A DNA stretch of 64,000 bases from a virus. Positions within the stretch are counted from its first letter, which is position 1; each line of letters begins with the position of its first letter. This document shows positions 28,871-37,800 of this stretch, one piece after another. The position numbers and the translations under genes are program-made. The stretch lies in IMG/VR virus record IMGVR_UViG_3300028837_000933, positions 1-64,000 of that record. One strand, 5' to 3'. The notes under the pieces were generated by a model. That model made no database searches, was not told the DNA's origin, and saw only the letters and a program-made list of their open reading frames with translations.

Positions 28871-31525
28871 CTACTCTTCGACCAGCGCCTGCGGTGACGC
28901 TGCGTTGAAACTGCCAGGCGTTCCAGTCTTGACAATGTGGACTACGAGCATCAGGTTGGAAGTCGATAAGCTGTCCGAGCGACCAGTGCTTGAAAGCACA
29001 TACCACGTGTCAGCCGAGAGGGCGCTGGTGTTCAAGCTCAGGATCGAGCCTCCAGACTGCCTATTCAGCTGAATAGTGTAGTAGTGGCTCGGCCCATTGT
29101 TGGACACCACCATCACGGCAATGTGGAACTCCTTCAGCGTTAGTGTAGCTGGCACAGTCGCAAGAAATAGGTTAGTCGTAGCGCCGGTGACGCCTGATCC
29201 CACTTGATCAAAAGCCGCAAAAGATAGATACCTCTTCGTGTCGCCGCCTCCACCCCCACCACCAGGCAGACCACCGGCCGAATAGTCAAAGAGCGTGTCT
29301 GTTACGGGAGTCCCTCCTGAGTCAACGCTGGTGATAAGGATGTCGCCGTCATCTCCAGAATCCGTCCCATCGGACAACCACATCACAGCCTGACTATCCT
29401 CCGGCGCGTTCGGATCGGCTGACATAGCGCTGATCGGCAGTCCTGCTCGTAGCCTACCCTCAAAGTCTATGATAAGGTTGCCATCGGGGTCCTGGATGCC
29501 CTCGGGATCGATCAACAAGCCCCTTGCTCCGCTAGGTCCGTACGGCGGTTGGCTCGCAGGCGACCACTCGGTCGGATACCGTCCTTTCTCTAACTGAACA
29601 CGGTCTGCATGGACCACCTGCGGCGCACGCATGTTTCGCACATTGAACTTGACAAGGAGATAATAGCGGTCCCAGTACCCAGGCCACACATCTTCCTCTT
29701 TTATCTGATAAGAGAAGATAACGCGGCGCCAGCCATTGTCACCGTGCTCGACCACCACATTACTGTAGTCGGTCTCAAAAGAGATGCCATAGTAGCCATC
29801 GTAGTCGGTCAAGCCGGTGCAGATGCTCAGTGATAAGTAGCCGTCATTGAAGTTCCCGTCATACCGGATGACATCTTCGTCCTCATCGCTCCAGAAATAG
29901 ACCGAGGCAGTATACCATTCTCCAATCTCTACCCTGATCTTCCGCGATGTCCCTGGGTATGGCCAGAAGCAGTAACGGTCCGTGTCGTAAATCATGTTGA
30001 AACGCAGGCCCTTACTGTTCTCAAACCCGTAGTCCCCCCAAGTCACGCGCCACCCATCATTCAGCCACGGCTCGGGCCAGTTATCACCATCCATGTCTCT
30101 TTCAAAGTCGGAGTTGGTACATAGGTTGTTACCTACTCCAGTCTGCGCTGTCCCCAGCAGCCAAGTCGCCTCTGCAAAATCACTTTCATTGTCCCAGTTG
30201 TCGACCGCCCGTAGGTTGAAGTACCTACTTGTCCCAGGATACATATCGTAGAAGGTCTCGGAGCGAATACCCACCTTCTTCACCAACTCGGAGCCGTTCC
30301 CATACTGATCATCTGCGGCGTAGACCCAAAAGCCGGCGAGATCCGGCACAGCAACGATACCCGGCCCTGTCCAAGTAAGCACAACGCCATTTATGGCATC
30401 GATCACGTCCAGCCCTGTCGGCGCTGTCGGCGGGTCCAAGTCAACCCCCGTGGTGGTGCTTGACCACTCGCTCCAAACGGAGAAGGCACCGTCCGGCCTA
30501 TGAGCCCTGATCCGAAAGTTATAATCGGTGTTCGGAGCAAGGTATCCCACGAGTTCACCGTTGGACATCCCCAGCACGCCCTGTGCGAAGGCATGTGAAG
30601 CCGCAGTTGTACCGCCAGCTCCCCTGGTACAGCCGGAGAAGCAGGCTGAAATCTCATACGTCCCACTCACGGGAGTACCTACAACGAGCAACTCCGTGGC
30701 GGTATTGCTGACTATCAGAAACAGGTCATCGTTGCTGTCGATCAGCACATAGTCTCGCCACTGGTTCGTATCCCAAGCCGCACCAGAATCGGTGAAGTAG
30801 TTACCTGATGCCGTGCCGGTTCCGGAGACGCCTGACACTTGCCCTGCATAGCGAGCATAGTCGATCTTCTCGCTTTCGATTTTGATGCGTCCTTTGTACC
30901 AAGCAAAATGGTTTGAATAAAGCATTCCTCCCGTGCTGCCACAGGGAATGATGGTTTGGCTATCATCAATACCTACGCTGTGGGTCAGCGTTGACGTTGC
31001 CACGTTCCCTATAACCACGAAATCTGGAAACGTGTCGTCCATGTCATTCTCTCGCACGGCAACGGTGTAATTGCAGACGCCCCACTCCAAGCCTAGAGAC
31101 AACCAACTCACATATACCCACGGGAAAATAGCACCACCTGCCACAGCCGGCCGAATGTCGGTGGTCAGGGCTATGTTGGTCGGCACCGGGATTGTGGCCT
31201 CTTCATCGCCGTATGGGTTTGCCGAGATGCTCGCAATACGGCGAATCATCCGCCAGCCGGTGACGGCCTTCCCACCGATGTTCTCTACTTCTAGTACATC
31301 GCCTTCATAGAGCGGCATACCGTGGTCGAAGAGTACGGCCTGATTGGCCACGCCATCGATCGTCGCCTGCACATGCTTGATCCGCTCTTGCGTGTCACGC
31401 ACAACGTTCGACACCGTTGCGTGCGTGGTGTACCGCCTCTCCTGGTAACGTTCATCCAATGCCTGCCAAATCGCTGCTACTGCCCGATCTGTGGCCTCGC
31501 TGGCCATCGCTCCTTCTTCAGACAT
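28871..31525 (-). CDS. Large tail-tip/baseplate protein with FnIII and carbohydrate-binding-like domains
   Basis: An 884-residue last gene of the tail operon. Residues 1-130 are helical then beta (VRDTQERIKHVQATIDG; PLYEGDVLEVENIGGK), as in tail-tip proteins. Residues about 355-450 contain a fibronectin-III-like unit ('DPPTAPTGLDVIDAINGVVLTW'). About 475-640 resembles a carbohydrate-binding jelly roll opening with 'NLCTNSDFERDMDGDNWPE'. A Gly-rich hinge (GGLPGGGGGGGD, near 755) separates a C-terminal jelly-roll-like domain. It lies beside the other large tail protein, fitting a receptor-binding baseplate role. Ligands cannot be named. Confidence 0.7.
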   Translation of the reverse strand: MSEEGAMASEATDRAVAAIWQALDERYQERRYTTHATVSNVVRDTQERIKHVQATIDGVANQAVLFDHGMPLYEGDVLEVENIGGKAVTGWRMIRRIASISANPYGDEEATIPVPTNIALTTDIRPAVAGGAIFPWVYVSWLSLGLEWGVCNYTVAVRENDMDDTFPDFVVIGNVATSTLTHSVGIDDSQTIIPCGSTGGMLYSNHFAWYKGRIKIESEKIDYARYAGQVSGVSGTGTASGNYFTDSGAAWDTNQWRDYVLIDSNDDLFLIVSNTATELLVVGTPVSGTYEISACFSGCTRGAGGTTAASHAFAQGVLGMSNGELVGYLAPNTDYNFRIRAHRPDGAFSVWSEWSSTTTGVDLDPPTAPTGLDVIDAINGVVLTWTGPGIVAVPDLAGFWVYAADDQYGNGSELVKKVGIRSETFYDMYPGTSRYFNLRAVDNWDNESDFAEATWLLGTAQTGVGNNLCTNSDFERDMDGDNWPEPWLNDGWRVTWGDYGFENSKGLRFNMIYDTDRYCFWPYPGTSRKIRVEIGEWYTASVYFWSDEDEDVIRYDGNFNDGYLSLSICTGLTDYDGYYGISFETDYSNVVVEHGDNGWRRVIFSYQIKEEDVWPGYWDRYYLLVKFNVRNMRAPQVVHADRVQLEKGRYPTEWSPASQPPYGPSGARGLLIDPEGIQDPDGNLIIDFEGRLRAGLPISAMSADPNAPEDSQAVMWLSDGTDSGDDGDILITSVDSGGTPVTDTLFDYSAGGLPGGGGGGGDTKRYLSFAAFDQVGSGVTGATTNLFLATVPATLTLKEFHIAVMVVSNNGPSHYYTIQLNRQSGGSILSLNTSALSADTWYVLSSTGRSDSLSTSNLMLVVHIVKTGTPGSFNAASPQALVEE

Positions 31526-31540
31526 TTGTTCCCCTCATCC

Positions 31541-34435
31541 CTAGTAAGTCAATTCCATGCGCCTCATGGCTACGCTTGCCGTCCACGACTTGCCCCTAAC
31601 TCTACCCTCTGTCACCTTCTCAAAGCCGATTGAATAGTTCACGCTGGTTATGCAGAAGTTGGCGCCGTCAAAGTATTCTCCCTCGAGATCCGTGTCCCAG
31701 GTCAGAGTACAACGCATTCCAGGCCGTACCCACTCTGCGAGCCCTACGGGCACCAACGTAACAGTGATCGGACCGCTGTGCTCATCGAACAACAGCTGAG
31801 CCAGCGAGAGGGCCTCCTCACCCGCTCCCACAATCCGGTTTTGCACAACCTTCTCGCTACCGAATGGCAGAGGTGTTGGTGGGTAACTCGTCTTGTAGTG
31901 GTCGCTAGTCATCGGGTCTTCCGATTCCAGCATGATATTGCTGACGTTGTGGCGGAAGGGACGATTGAAGTCCACGCGCCTTGCGTTCGTTCTGTCCCAC
32001 TCAATGTCTATGTCGACTAGACCACCGATGGGATAGAAGGGGTTGAACTTGTGTGTGACTCTCGAATCCAACTCATAGACCAGCCAGCAGCCCGTGCTTT
32101 GCAGCATCTCACGGATTAGGCTCCCCGCCTGCGTCTTCTGGGTGCGGAGTTCCCCCGTGATTTGCCTGCCAAGCGACTCCATGGTGAACTTGTCTTCATC
32201 GAGCCCAAACCGTCGAACCAGGATGTCCTTGATAATGGTGCCGGACATCCCGCCTTCCCACGTGGGGTTATCGGGATCATCCGGGTCTTCAATGTCGCCA
32301 GTGGCCCCCCAAACCTTGAACTCGTTGAGTTTTACCCTTCCACCATCGGTCATCTCCCGGCAAAGCACCAGCACCTTACGCACCCGCAGCGGCGTAAAGG
32401 TCTTGGACCAACGGAAGGTCTTGTTGTTGTGGACGTTGTTGTGCCTAGCCCAATAGTCGACCCATCCTCCCTGGCCAACGCCATCGTCCCATTTAGGATC
32501 ATCGGGCATGACCGGTTGGGTCCAATTGGTGATGTATATCTCAAACCGCCTAATCACGTTAGGCTCGTCAGTGGCGGCGGTCATCACCGCTTTCCGCAAC
32601 ATCTCCCACCCATCCACAAGGTGAGTCTTGTACGGCCATTCATTCTCGAACTGCTCAATGATGCTCCCCTCCGGATGCACATCAGCCGGCGTGCCGTGTC
32701 GTGCCCGAGTTAGGGTAAGCAACTTATTGTTGATGTCGTCCCGTTCCTCATAGGCTATGATCTCGGAGTCTATCTTCACCTCGCCCGATCTGGTCAAGCC
32801 GTACGTGCTAGTCACTACGATTTCATCGACCTCGTCCACTGCGAGTTCTGCGTCAAGTTCGATCCCCATCTCGTCGAGTGTAATGCAGAACCACTCGGGT
32901 TCTCCAGTCATTTGATAGCCGGGCGTTGGCGTTGACTCTGGCCAGAACCAATCACTAGCCCTGTTCGGCTGGCTTGTCTTACCACTTGGGCTTTTTCGGA
33001 ACGTGTGGTTCCGAGGCAGCGTATCCTCATCGGTCGGAATCGTGCCACCCGTCCAATTGTTCCCACCGCCATCTCCATCGTAGCCATACGGCGTGATGTT
33101 CCCAAACCAGACCTCATCCACATGGTCGTAGCCCCAATGCCGTAGCGCCAGGAAGTCGGCATCCGGGTCCATCACCCAGGAGCCGATGATGCAAGAACGC
33201 CAATCAATGAATAGGTCAGCGTCACTCGTTCCATAACGCTCCAGGTGGGCGGCGCCATTGGAGCATATTACGCAAAACGAACCTTCATCACTCCCATCGA
33301 TCTTGCCGTTTCCCACGGCCCACTTCAGCCCCAAGAAGTTTTCCTTCGGCAGCCTCTCATTGATCGGGTCCCAGCCGGACCATTTGAACGTGGTACGCTT
33401 GTTCGATAGATTATAGGAGCCCACCTTGGCACTACCACCGTACACAAAGAGTTCAATCCAGATGTTGTCCTTCCAGGGCAACCACCAATACGGTCGCAGG
33501 CTCACTTCGTTGATCACCAGTCCGCAGCCTACTGGCGTCTCGGGCGTAACGTCTGGTGTGCCGGCGCTGATCCACAATGTACCCATATCCTCGTCAACGA
33601 TGTTATCGCCATCAAGGCTCGGTGTGCCAATGAACTCGCCACTGCCTTGCTCCTCGGCTGGATAGTCTAGGTAGCTCGACACTTCGACTGAAGCGTTTGC
33701 TGCTAGGTTGACTCGCCCGTAGCGCATCCCCGGAACGTCCGTATTGGCCACATATTGGTTCAGCCCAACGACCGCACCATTCCAGGTGCGCTTTTCGTCT
33801 GAGTCATCCCGGATGCGACAATTCTTGAGGTAGCCCAACCATGCCACTTCCCACGGCGTCCACTTACCTAGGTCGCCGCCCTCGCCCGGTCGGAACCTCC
33901 ATTTTGCCAAGATCGACCGGTCATTCTCAAACAAGAATGAATCGTACTGTTGCCCCCGCATGTTCGCAGACCACGCCACTATCCCGCCATTTTCGCTTAC
34001 GTTTAGGTCGCAGTCGGTGATTCGGTCTGTTACCTCGATCCACTCGGTGACCTCGGCACCACTGGTATGATTGTTAGAGAAGTTCGACCATTCATCCTGG
34101 CGTGTCAAGCCCTGAAAGAGTGTGGTTGTCTTTGCTGTCCAGAGTACCAGTTCATCGAACTCGGAAGCGCCATCGCCAGCAATGATGATGCTCCCCAGCT
34201 CAAAGCCCGTCGTGGACACCACTGGAATCTCAGTATCAGTCTCGTCCACATCCGCCGATAGAGTGGTCAACGCATTGACAGTGTAATCCTGGCCCGTCCG
34301 AATGGCTTGTAGGTTCACCATCGCGTGCTTCGGTCCTACAAAGAATCGGAACTCGAAATCAACCCTCGGGGCAGACAGCCGGGTCAATTCATCATCACGT
34401 CGACTAAAACTGTCCAGCAAGATCAGAAGGGTCAT
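31541..34435 (-). CDS. Large tail-tip/hub protein
   Basis: A 964-residue protein. The start (TLLILLDSFSRRDDE) and end, with strands 'GPITVTLVPVGLAEWVRPGMRC' and 'DGANFCITSVNYSIGFEK', look like phage tail hub or baseplate proteins, in which the C-terminal part packs against the tail tube. The middle contains an insertion starting 'VGCGLVINEVSLRPYWW' followed by 'WIELFVYGGS', which resembles a lamin-tail-like beta domain. Two 'STTGFELGSIIIAGDG..F..L.LWTAKTT' and 'TSTYGLTRSGEVKIDSE' segments appear to be repeats of a small beta unit. GAGG precedes ATG. Function is inferred from position after the tape measure. Confidence 0.7.
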   Translation of the reverse strand: MTLLILLDSFSRRDDELTRLSAPRVDFEFRFFVGPKHAMVNLQAIRTGQDYTVNALTTLSADVDETDTEIPVVSTTGFELGSIIIAGDGASEFDELVLWTAKTTTLFQGLTRQDEWSNFSNNHTSGAEVTEWIEVTDRITDCDLNVSENGGIVAWSANMRGQQYDSFLFENDRSILAKWRFRPGEGGDLGKWTPWEVAWLGYLKNCRIRDDSDEKRTWNGAVVGLNQYVANTDVPGMRYGRVNLAANASVEVSSYLDYPAEEQGSGEFIGTPSLDGDNIVDEDMGTLWISAGTPDVTPETPVGCGLVINEVSLRPYWWLPWKDNIWIELFVYGGSAKVGSYNLSNKRTTFKWSGWDPINERLPKENFLGLKWAVGNGKIDGSDEGSFCVICSNGAAHLERYGTSDADLFIDWRSCIIGSWVMDPDADFLALRHWGYDHVDEVWFGNITPYGYDGDGGGNNWTGGTIPTDEDTLPRNHTFRKSPSGKTSQPNRASDWFWPESTPTPGYQMTGEPEWFCITLDEMGIELDAELAVDEVDEIVVTSTYGLTRSGEVKIDSEIIAYEERDDINNKLLTLTRARHGTPADVHPEGSIIEQFENEWPYKTHLVDGWEMLRKAVMTAATDEPNVIRRFEIYITNWTQPVMPDDPKWDDGVGQGGWVDYWARHNNVHNNKTFRWSKTFTPLRVRKVLVLCREMTDGGRVKLNEFKVWGATGDIEDPDDPDNPTWEGGMSGTIIKDILVRRFGLDEDKFTMESLGRQITGELRTQKTQAGSLIREMLQSTGCWLVYELDSRVTHKFNPFYPIGGLVDIDIEWDRTNARRVDFNRPFRHNVSNIMLESEDPMTSDHYKTSYPPTPLPFGSEKVVQNRIVGAGEEALSLAQLLFDEHSGPITVTLVPVGLAEWVRPGMRCTLTWDTDLEGEYFDGANFCITSVNYSIGFEKVTEGRVRGKSWTASVAMRRMELTY

Positions 34436-34447
34436 GCGCTGAATCCT

Positions 34448-34828
34448 CTATGTACGAACCAGTCGCGTTATCACGATCTCGAAGTTCACATAGGCGCCAC
34501 CCCAAGTTGTACCCGCATGGTCTGGACGGTGCAAGATACCACTGGTGTAATCCACCCAAGCCGGCCCACCTGGCGTGTGTGGGTCGTAAATCACCAAGTC
34601 GCTCACCACCACTGATAGTTCGCGGCCAACAATATCCAGCCACCACTCGGCAGCCGCTCTGGGCATTGGGCTCCATTTGGTCTCAAACATCTCGTAGCCG
34701 ACCGCACCGCAGGGAGTCCCCTCGCCCGATGAGCCTGTCGCTTCTGGATAGACTAGGCGGGACTTCGGCCCTAGGGGAATCCCGCCAGCTGGCGGCGTTA
34801 GGTTATTTATCTTGAACTGCGATGCCAT
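34448..34828 (-). CDS. Small tail protein between tape measure and hub
   Basis: A 126-residue, beta-rich protein (LVYPEATGSSGEG; VVVSDLVIYDPHTPGG; VNFEIVITRLVRT). It is located where distal tail or tail-hub adaptor genes usually lie, directly behind the tape measure. I recognise no family motif; the location is the main support for a tail role. AGAGGAG precedes the ATG. Confidence 0.65.
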   Translation of the reverse strand: MASQFKINNLTPPAGGIPLGPKSRLVYPEATGSSGEGTPCGAVGYEMFETKWSPMPRAAAEWWLDIVGRELSVVVSDLVIYDPHTPGGPAWVDYTSGILHRPDHAGTTWGGAYVNFEIVITRLVRT

Positions 34829-34833
34829 CTCCT

Positions 34834-37800
34834 CTAGTCCCCTCCCATTCTCTCGGCCAGTTTCTCCATGACTATCATCACGATGAGATCGATTAGATCA
34901 TGCTCCCCGAAGCGCTCCTTTACACCCGTCCAGATAGGAGCGACTAGGCCGCGTCCCACCCGTTTTAGGCCAGCGCCCTTGCTCCTGACGAGGTCCTTTT
35001 CCATCGCTGACGCAAACATTTCGGTCCAGGTATACTCTCCCAGCTTGATCTGTATGTCGTGGGTCATCGTTGAAACCATACTCTCTGCGAGCGGTTCCAA
35101 GGTCTCTCCACCGAATTGGATGGCCGTCATCACTCCCGCGATTTTCTGCGAAAGGGTTTCAGCCACGGTCTCGGGCTCCTGTCCACCAAAAAACATCTGC
35201 TCGAACATCGAGCCGCCCACTGCTGCCGCATCTGTTGATAGCCCCGTTCCTCCCGTGTCTGTCGTCTGCATCTGGGCAGACAAGCCTTCCCAAATCAGGG
35301 CCAGCATGTTCGTACCGATACCCCTGACACTTTCCTGCTTCTCTTCAAGGTCGCCTTGAAGAGTGCTGACGAAGCTCTCGGTCCAGCCCACACCCCCTAT
35401 CACATTCTGGAAGCTCAGAGCACTCGCTTCCAGAAACTCAAGGGCCAAGTCGTCCAAGTCTCCAGGCGCGATTTCCAGCGAGCCAGCAGCATCGATGAAG
35501 GCATCCACGAACCCGGACGCTCCTACATCCACGATCTTCTCCCACAGCGGAGTACCTATGCGCTCGCCCAGCTTTTCAAGATCCGTCTTCTTTTTGTCGA
35601 TACTACCCTGGACCGCGCCCGTGAACATCGGCACCCAATCCACGTCCTCGAGGTCGTCCTTGAACCCCGTGGACACATGGCCGCTCAGTTGACCCGCCAG
35701 CGGGTCCACTGCTTCCTTTTTCACCTGCACGCCACCCAGCGCCTCTTCGATTTTCGGTGCCAGATCCTTCCCGGCCTGTTCTGGTGTAGCCCCTCCAAAG
35801 AATGCGTTCTCGAACTCAGAGGTCAGCCCCAGCGCCTGCATCACGTCCTGGCGCGTGGCGGTGATGCCGCGCTTCTTCAGTTCCTCGATGGCCGTCTTGA
35901 CGAGGTTTTGCTTCCCGATCTTTTCCGCAATCCGCCGCTCAAAGTCTCTGGCAAACGCATCCCAATTGATGTGCTCGGGTAGCATCCCCTGATAGAACTG
36001 ACGGATGCGCTCCTCGCCCCAGGCGTTGATCTCCTTCTGGTCGTTCCGCATCTCCATGTCAGATGGCAGTAGGTGCTTCCACTCGGCGGACCCTTGCATG
36101 GCAGCCCGCAGCTGGCGCACATACTCATCCCACTTGTCTTCGTACGTCCCCATGTCCGTCTTGGCTACATCCTCTGCCGTGACCGATGTGGGCGTTAGGC
36201 CAGCCTCCACTTCGCTTTTGAAGGCGTCCCGGATCTTCTCCTGCATCTTGATGAGCTTGTCATTGTGCTCTTCGGCAAGCCGCTCCCTCTCCCGGACGGC
36301 TTCCTTTTCGCCGCTGATCCAGTCAGACCACCATTGGTCATACTGGGCCTTTCGGAAGTCGATATGACGCTGGTCTTGGCCCTCGACTTCCTGATAGAGA
36401 GTGACCAACCCTTCGAGGTAACGGTTCTGCGCCTCCTCGATCTGGGCGGGGCTCATAATATCGAGCAGTCCGTGGAATTGCGCCAGCCCACCACGGGCAG
36501 CCTCCCCCGCCTGAGTCGCCACCTCGCGAGAACTCGGTATGAACTCCGTCACCATCTTGATGGCTTGCTCGATCTCGGACAGATCCCACTCGCCCAAGAC
36601 CAGCCGTACTGTGCCGACTTCCCGCCCGAATATCCTGAGCTGCTCTATGTTTATGCCGAGAGCTTCGGCCAATGAAAGAAGCGCTTTCTCCTTCTCCCAC
36701 ATCTCGGCTTTGACACCCGCGATTTGGATGCGTTGTTCTCTGAGGCGCCTTGCCTGTTCTTCCAGTAGGTAGTTCTCGTACTCCATGGGGTAGGGGTCTC
36801 GCGCTGGACCCCAATCGACAGCCATCCGGGCTTGGAAAGCCTGTTCCCTTATCGCTCGCCTTGCCTCGTTCTGGGCATAGGCTGCATCGGCTCGCGCCTG
36901 CCGGATGTCGCCACGGGTCTCCTCAGCCGCTTTTTGAGACGCAATCTGTAGTTCTTGGAGCCGATTTTCCAAGGCATCGATCTGCGCTTGGACTTCCACC
37001 CAATCGGATTCGATCAGCTTGGTCGAGATCAGCCACTCACCAGCGCCCTTGCCGGTAAACGCCTTGTACTCGTCTGGCACGTCCTCAAACTCGAGCCCCG
37101 AAGTGTCGCCTTCCCAAATCTTGCGAACAGCGACTACGCCCTTCTCAGCATACGCTTCGAGCGCGAGACGCTCCTCCTTGGCCTTCTCAAGAAGGACCTC
37201 GGCCTCAGTGCGCTCCATCTCGGACGCTTCCTGCTCGGCCTCCAGGACAGCGGCCCACTTCTCTTCCTTGACACTGAATAGGTCGTACAAGTCCTTCTCG
37301 GTCGCCAGCGATGAAATAACGTTCCCGACAATCAAAGCCGTCATTACGGCAATGCCGCCTGCCACCACTGCCCCACCAGCACCGCCACCCTTAGCCGGTC
37401 CTTTGGTGAAGAAGCTCGTGCCACCCATCTTGGTCGCGGCCGCATCCATGCCTTTTGCAGCCAGCAAGTTCTTGTCGGCGGCGATTACCATCGCCCTGGC
37501 GGCCTTCCACATGAGGATGTCAGCCGCCATGGCCACCACTTTACCCAGTGCCGTGACCGTTGCACCGATGGCCAAGATGGCGCCGGCCCCTACCGCCGCG
37601 CCACGCACAAGCTCGGGATGCCGCTCCAGAAGGGCGATCAGTGTTCCGAACTTCTCCACGTATTCACTGATGGCTGGTACGATTACGGTGGCAAGTGACT
37701 TCCCAACCGTATCCACGAACGCTGCCCAGCGTGCCTTTGCCATGTCGGCCTGGCCCGTGAGGCTCTCCGTGTACGCCGTCCACTGCTGGTTCATGGTCTC